From Bacillota bacterium (GTDB lineage: Bacteria > Bacillota > Clostridia > Christensenellales > JAEXRW01), in the NCBI GenBank assembly GCA_023454175.1, contig JAEXRW010000010.1, positions 248,001 through 312,000 on the forward strand: a stretch of DNA of 64,000 nucleotides, written 5' to 3'. The notes beneath the pieces were generated by a model, which was not told the DNA's origin, did not search any database, and was given only the letters and a program-made list of their open reading frames with translations. Positions 60,860 through 64,000 of this stretch are shown one piece after another. The position numbers were made by a program, and so were the translations under genes. How positions within the stretch are numbered: the stretch's first letter is position 1; each line of letters begins with the position of its first letter.

Positions 60860-61783
60860 ATGGATTTCCTGACCGAACTCACGCAATTCGGCGTGCTCTT
60901 CCTGATGATCGCGGCGGGATACGTGCTGGGGAAGACCGGGCGCGTATCGGACAAGGCACGGGATGATATCGCGAGCTTCGTGCTGTATATCGCGTCACCG
61001 GCAAGCATCATTTTCGGCATGAATATCCCGATGAAGCAGCAACTGCTGGACGATTTCCTGCTGCTGACGGGCATCAGCATCGGCGTATTCCTTTTCACCT
61101 TTGCCTTTTCGCTCGTGAGCGCACGTCTGCTGGAGAAGCGGGACCCAATCAAACGATCAATATACGGCGCATCGATCTATTTCAGCAACTACGGGTTCAT
61201 GGGGTGGCCGGTGAGCGGCATGTTTTTCCCTATGAACGGGATGCTGTACGCGCAGGTCTTCTCCATCCCGCTGAACGTGATCCTTTTTTCCGTCACCCCG
61301 GCGATGCTCTCGAGGGCAGCCGGGCAGCCAGCCAAAAACGTGCTCAGAAACATATTGAACCCACCGGTAATCGGAACGGCCATCGCGGCGGCGCTTTTCC
61401 TGCTGCAGATCCAACTGCCCGACATATTAGGCAAGACGGTGCAGATGCTGGGGGATACGCAGACGCCGCTGGCCATGGCGGTGGTGGGGCTGACGCTTTC
61501 GAAAATGAAATTCCGGAGCGTATTCACGAACGGGAAGGCATACATCTACGCGGCATTGAAACTGATCGTCCTGCCGCTGATGGTTTTCGGCATACTACAG
61601 CTGATGGGATTCACGGGAACGGTGCTGGGGGTGCCGGTGCTGATCTCCGCAATGCCGGCGGGCACGATGGTGCTGGTGCTGGCGCAGAAATACGGCAAGG
61701 AGAGCGAGTTTGCGACGCAATTGATATTGCTGTCAACCGTATTATCACTCGTGACGATACCGCTTTTCTCACTGCTGGTATGA
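60860..61783 (+). CDS. AEC-family transporter (auxin efflux carrier type)
   Basis: Membrane carrier of 307 residues with about ten hydrophobic helices. Family blocks are FGVLFLMIAAGYVLGKTGRV at the N-terminus, an IYFSNYGFMGWPV loop with conserved Asn/Tyr/Gly, RNILNPPVIGTAIAAALFL and a TPLAMAVVGLTL helix. Bacterial relatives carry malate or other organic acids; the substrate is not readable here. It has its own promoter gap and RBS (AGAAGGG). Confidence 0.9.
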   Translation: MDFLTELTQFGVLFLMIAAGYVLGKTGRVSDKARDDIASFVLYIASPASIIFGMNIPMKQQLLDDFLLLTGISIGVFLFTFAFSLVSARLLEKRDPIKRSIYGASIYFSNYGFMGWPVSGMFFPMNGMLYAQVFSIPLNVILFSVTPAMLSRAAGQPAKNVLRNILNPPVIGTAIAAALFLLQIQLPDILGKTVQMLGDTQTPLAMAVVGLTLSKMKFRSVFTNGKAYIYAALKLIVLPLMVFGILQLMGFTGTVLGVPVLISAMPAGTMVLVLAQKYGKESEFATQLILLSTVLSLVTIPLFSLLV

Positions 61784-61943
61784 AACAGGCCGGCATCAAA
61801 ATCGTTCAGACAGTCCGCAGACGGCAACAAGGATGGGTGGCTGTGGACAGCCACCCCTACGCGACAGAACAAGCGACCCAGTTTAAAAATGTTCAAAGGT
61901 TTATGGGCACTACCATTACCATCTAGTAACGAGGTGAACAGGT
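61784..61943. repeat. Hairpin repeat after the AEC gene
   Basis: CAGACGGCAACAAGGA precedes a hairpin at 61835-61856 (GGGTGGCT-6-AGCCACCC), then CCTAC. It has the same layout as the hairpins at 38054, 38126 and 44945, with covarying arms. Confidence 0.75.
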
Positions 61944-62408
61944 ATGACAACAGAGGAGTGCGAAACATATATCCAGCAGTTGCACTGGGATACCCCGGAA
62001 CCATTACGAAATGAAGTCAAAGAAAAACTGAAGCAGATGAGCGAAAACCAAATGCAAATGCTGATCTTCCCCCATGGCAAAGGTTATTGGGACGGCGCCG
62101 CGGAGGTCATAACTGCGATTGGATTACCCCGTGTCCAAAACATCATGCCGGGCGTGATGGAGTGGCTCCAGGACATGAACTGGCCGGGCTCACAGATCAT
62201 TTATGACTTCCTATGCCACCAAAAGAAAGAAACCATTCTCCCACATATAAATAAAGCACTCCACACAGCAAGCCAACAAAATGACGAGATGTGGCTTTAC
62301 TGGATGATGCAGTTGATGGAGGAAATGCAGATAAAGGCAGAAGACTTCACTGATCCCGAAACGCAAACAATTTTCAAAAGAGCGGAAGACTATTACCATA
62401 AGGAGTAA
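61944..62408 (+). CDS. DUF5071-like protein
   Basis: 154-residue acidic cytosolic protein, mostly helical. EWLQDMNWPGSQIIYDFL is the DUF5071 hallmark. Preceding helices are EVKEKLKQMSENQMQMLI and the tail is a charged helix. Function unknown. GAGGTGAAC lies before the ATG. Many DUF5071 proteins are found next to toxin-immunity genes, but none is visible here. Confidence 0.8.
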   Translation: MTTEECETYIQQLHWDTPEPLRNEVKEKLKQMSENQMQMLIFPHGKGYWDGAAEVITAIGLPRVQNIMPGVMEWLQDMNWPGSQIIYDFLCHQKKETILPHINKALHTASQQNDEMWLYWMMQLMEEMQIKAEDFTDPETQTIFKRAEDYYHKE

Positions 62409-62487
62409 AAGAGAAAAACACTTGATCTGAACGAACGTTATCTGCCTATTTGACAAAGGTGGACAGGCATTGTAAAATGATATTTGT

Positions 62488-62587
62488 TAAAGGGGAGTAG
62501 TTGCACCGCAAAGTCAACATACTGGCGAACTTCGCCTGGCTCTGCGGCCGTTAAACACTCAGAGAAACGGAAACGAGACTTTTGACA
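62488..62587 (+). promoter_or_regulatory. Manganese-sensing yybP-ykoY riboswitch
   Basis: Strong match to the yybP-ykoY consensus: AAAGGGGAGTAG (62490-62500), GCAAAGTCAACATACTGG (about 62508-62525), CTGGCTCTGCGG (about 62536-62547), GGAAACGAGAC (62569-62579) and closing TTTTG. It lies about 60 bp upstream of a GDT1-family transporter gene, which is the class of genes these Mn2+ riboswitches control. High Mn2+ should turn expression on. Confidence 0.95.
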
Positions 62588-62644
62588 TACGCCATTTCTT
62601 TTGGCTATGTTGAAAGTCTTTTTATTTTACGGGAGGACTGGAAC

Positions 62645-63412
62645 ATGGGAGAAGCGCTGACCGCTTTCCTGCTGGCGCTGGGCACGGTGGTGCTGGCGGA
62701 GATGGGGGACAAGACACAACTGCTGGCGATGGCTTTCGCCACAAAGTACAAGGCGCTGAAGGTGATGACCGGCGTATTCATCGCGACGGTGCTGAACCAT
62801 GCGCTGGCCGTGGCCCTGGGCTCCGTCATCAGCCGTTTTGACGCGCTGAACCTGTGGATCCAGATCATCGCCTCGGCTTCGTTCCTCTTTTTCGCCCTGT
62901 GGACCATCCGCGGGGACAAGCTGGACAAGGAAAAGGAGAAAAAGCCGAGATTCGGCCCCATCGTCACCGTATCCATCGCCTTTTTCATCGCGGAGCTGGG
63001 GGACAAGACGCAGCTGGCCACCATCGCGCTGGCAACGAAGTATCCTGTGGATCCGGTGTGGGTGCTGGCGGGGACGACGCTGGGCATGCTGATCGCGGAC
63101 GGTATCGGCATCCTCATCGGCGTGGTGCTGTGCAAGAAGATCCCGGAGAAAATCGTCAAGTACATCTCGGCTGCGGCCTTTGCGGTATTTGGGCTGATCG
63201 GATGCTACCAGACCCTGACGGAACGGCTGAAGCTGGGCATCCCCGAGACCATCGGCATCCTCGCCGGCCTGGCGATCATTACGGGCGTCATCGCCTTCTT
63301 CCTGATACGGAAAGGAATCATCCAGGACAGGGAGAAGGCGGAGGAAGTGGCGGCGTACTGCGCATTAAGGCCCGATGCACGCGTGCGCAGCGAGGAAGCG
63401 GCGGGGGAGTAG
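62645..63412 (+). CDS. GDT1/TMEM165-family manganese exporter
   Basis: Membrane cation exporter, 255 residues. Two repeats each carry the E-x-G-D-K-T motif, AEMGDKTQLLAMAF (Glu19) and AELGDKTQLATIAL (Glu117), on TM helices, with six to seven helices overall and a Lys-rich middle loop. This matches Mn2+ efflux proteins such as MneA/MneP-type transporters of the family. ATG 62645 has GGGAGG upstream and is preferred to ATG-like codons further up, which lie in the riboswitch leader. Control by the Mn riboswitch upstream is clear. Confidence 0.93.
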   Translation: MGEALTAFLLALGTVVLAEMGDKTQLLAMAFATKYKALKVMTGVFIATVLNHALAVALGSVISRFDALNLWIQIIASASFLFFALWTIRGDKLDKEKEKKPRFGPIVTVSIAFFIAELGDKTQLATIALATKYPVDPVWVLAGTTLGMLIADGIGILIGVVLCKKIPEKIVKYISAAAFAVFGLIGCYQTLTERLKLGIPETIGILAGLAIITGVIAFFLIRKGIIQDREKAEEVAAYCALRPDARVRSEEAAGE

Positions 63413-63440
63413 AAAGATATATACATAGAACCAGACTGAA

Positions 63441-63467
63441 AGAGCGTTTGAAGCGCTCTTTTTTTAT
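63441..63467 (+). terminator. Terminator after the manganese exporter
   Basis: AGAGCG-TTTGAAG-CGCTCT followed by seven T. Confidence 0.87.
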
Positions 63468-63476
63468 ACTCTCTAT

Positions 63477-63647
63477 GGAATCACTGATTTATTCTTACGA
63501 TATCTTTGCGGTTAATTTGTCACCTGCCTTTGTCGCTAAATACTAGAAATAGTGCTGCTATTCCTTCGTATTTGCTCCTTTGGCAGAAGCGTGCGCGCAT
63601 GCAAATTTCACCGCAAATCTTATGGTCCTCATTAAATCAGTGATTCC
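63477..63647. mobile_element. Candidate MITE or long-hairpin element
   Basis: Terminal inverted repeats GGAATCACTGATTTA (63477-63491) and TAAATCAGTGATTCC (63633-63647) are exact. Inside, TTTGCGGTTAATTTG matches the complement of CAAATTTCACCGCAAA, and CTGCC...TAAATAC matches the complement of GTATTTG...GGCAG, ending in an AATAG/CTATT tip. The whole element can fold into one long imperfect hairpin. No ORF inside. Confidence 0.6.
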
Positions 63648-63890
63648 TTTACAGGCAGATGTCAAGCAGCGCCCTGCATGGCGCATATATTGTAAAGACG
63701 GGGCGGCTCAGGTGCGGAACTTGTGTTTACGGCGCTGACAGGCGGAAATCCTGCAGACATACCGGCGAATGCTCCCTGACATGCACCACAAGGCGGGGAG
63801 ATGCATAAGGTGTATGGAAGGATGTATAGCTGTAACGCCGGGCCTGTATAGTTTCACCGGAAAGGTCATATGAAAGGGAGGGCATAAAGG

Positions 63891-64000
63891 ATGGATTGGC
63901 TGGTACAAAACGGCGAAGTGGTGAACATGGTGGCGATCGTGGTGATCTGCGGTTTCATCGGCTTTGCCATCAAGACAGGCTGCGGGGGCGATGACAGGGT
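63891..64000 (+). CDS. Partial gene, small membrane protein (5' part)
   Basis: The ATG at 63891 follows GGGAGGG. It encodes MDWLVQNGEVVNMVAIVVIC and then GFIGFAIKTGCGG before the window ends, with no stop. The hydrophobic run (about 12-28) looks like a membrane helix. Too short to assign a family. Confidence 0.55.
   Translation, partial: MDWLVQNGEVVNMVAIVVICGFIGFAIKTGCGGDDR

Larger units (their letters stand above)
63413..63890. other. Gap with long inverted repeat before the partial gene
   Basis: 478 bp. After the terminator comes a 171-bp imperfect inverted repeat (63477-63647). The rest (63650-63890) has no gene and no repeat I could match. GGGAGGG near 63876-63883 is the RBS of the partial gene. 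Confidence 0.5.

Overview
The window looks like chromosome of an anaerobic, low-redox member of the Clostridia (Bacillota). The signs are a YesM/YesN-type sensor and regulator pair, a flavodoxin-reductase-like protein fused to rubredoxin next to ferritin, DegV, a YmaF protein, a manganese (yybP-ykoY) riboswitch, strong AGGAGG ribosome binding sites and frequent GTG/TTG starts. Most genes are G+C-rich. Two places stand out as A+T-rich and probably acquired: 13173-13595 and 41040-42090. No rRNA, tRNA or CRISPR array was seen. The assignment to Clostridia is inference; I cannot name a genus.

Layout. 1-5129: fatty-acid initiation operon accB-fabZ-accC-accD-accA followed by a DegV gene. 5739-9041: a serine-palmitoyltransferase-like PLP enzyme, two tandem DUF2569 membrane proteins and thymidine kinase. 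9390-16822: cell-surface peptidases, namely one M28 enzyme and three tandem M1-type (HEXXH) paralogues, with a small A+T-rich orphan gene between the first two M1 copies. 17222-34726: a large carbohydrate locus. A minus-strand operon (FGGY kinase, GatD-like dehydrogenase, GatZ/KbaZ-like protein, aldo/keto reductase, FucU mutarotase) with a LacI-type regulator faces fucI. After fucI come a YesN/YesM two-component system with a periplasmic-type sugar-binding lipoprotein, and an RbsA-RbsC-RbsB-type ABC transporter. Copies of an AAACGTTT-centred operator lie before the kinase operon, between lacI and fucI, and before the ABC transporter, so these probably form one regulon. No recognisable fuculose-phosphate aldolase is present.

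34790-42090: accessory region. It holds an IS200-type element with an SD-sequestering leader hairpin, a coupled small-protein pair, a PadR/hydrolase pair, a TetR regulator with a perfect palindromic operator, an FAD amine-oxidase/phytoene-desaturase-like enzyme, and an A+T-rich DUF2188 plus TIR/deoxyribosyltransferase-like gene pair that is the best candidate for an undescribed (possibly defence) module. 42265-64000: a zinc/manganese-type ABC transporter, a zinc-ribbon RGG protein, an SGNH hydrolase, an orphan sugar-binding lipoprotein, the rubredoxin/ferritin pair, two DUF4870 proteins, YmaF, ASCH, a surface 5'-nucleotidase, an Lgt-like protein, acetyltransferases, a VanY-type peptidase, a YgjP-type metalloprotease, an AEC transporter, DUF5071, and a riboswitch-controlled GDT1-family Mn exporter. 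A partial membrane-protein gene runs off the right edge.

Almost every long intergenic gap is filled by dispersed non-coding repeats of at least four families. One family consists of short hairpins whose arms covary between copies. A separate 171-bp imperfect inverted repeat near the right end resembles a MITE.
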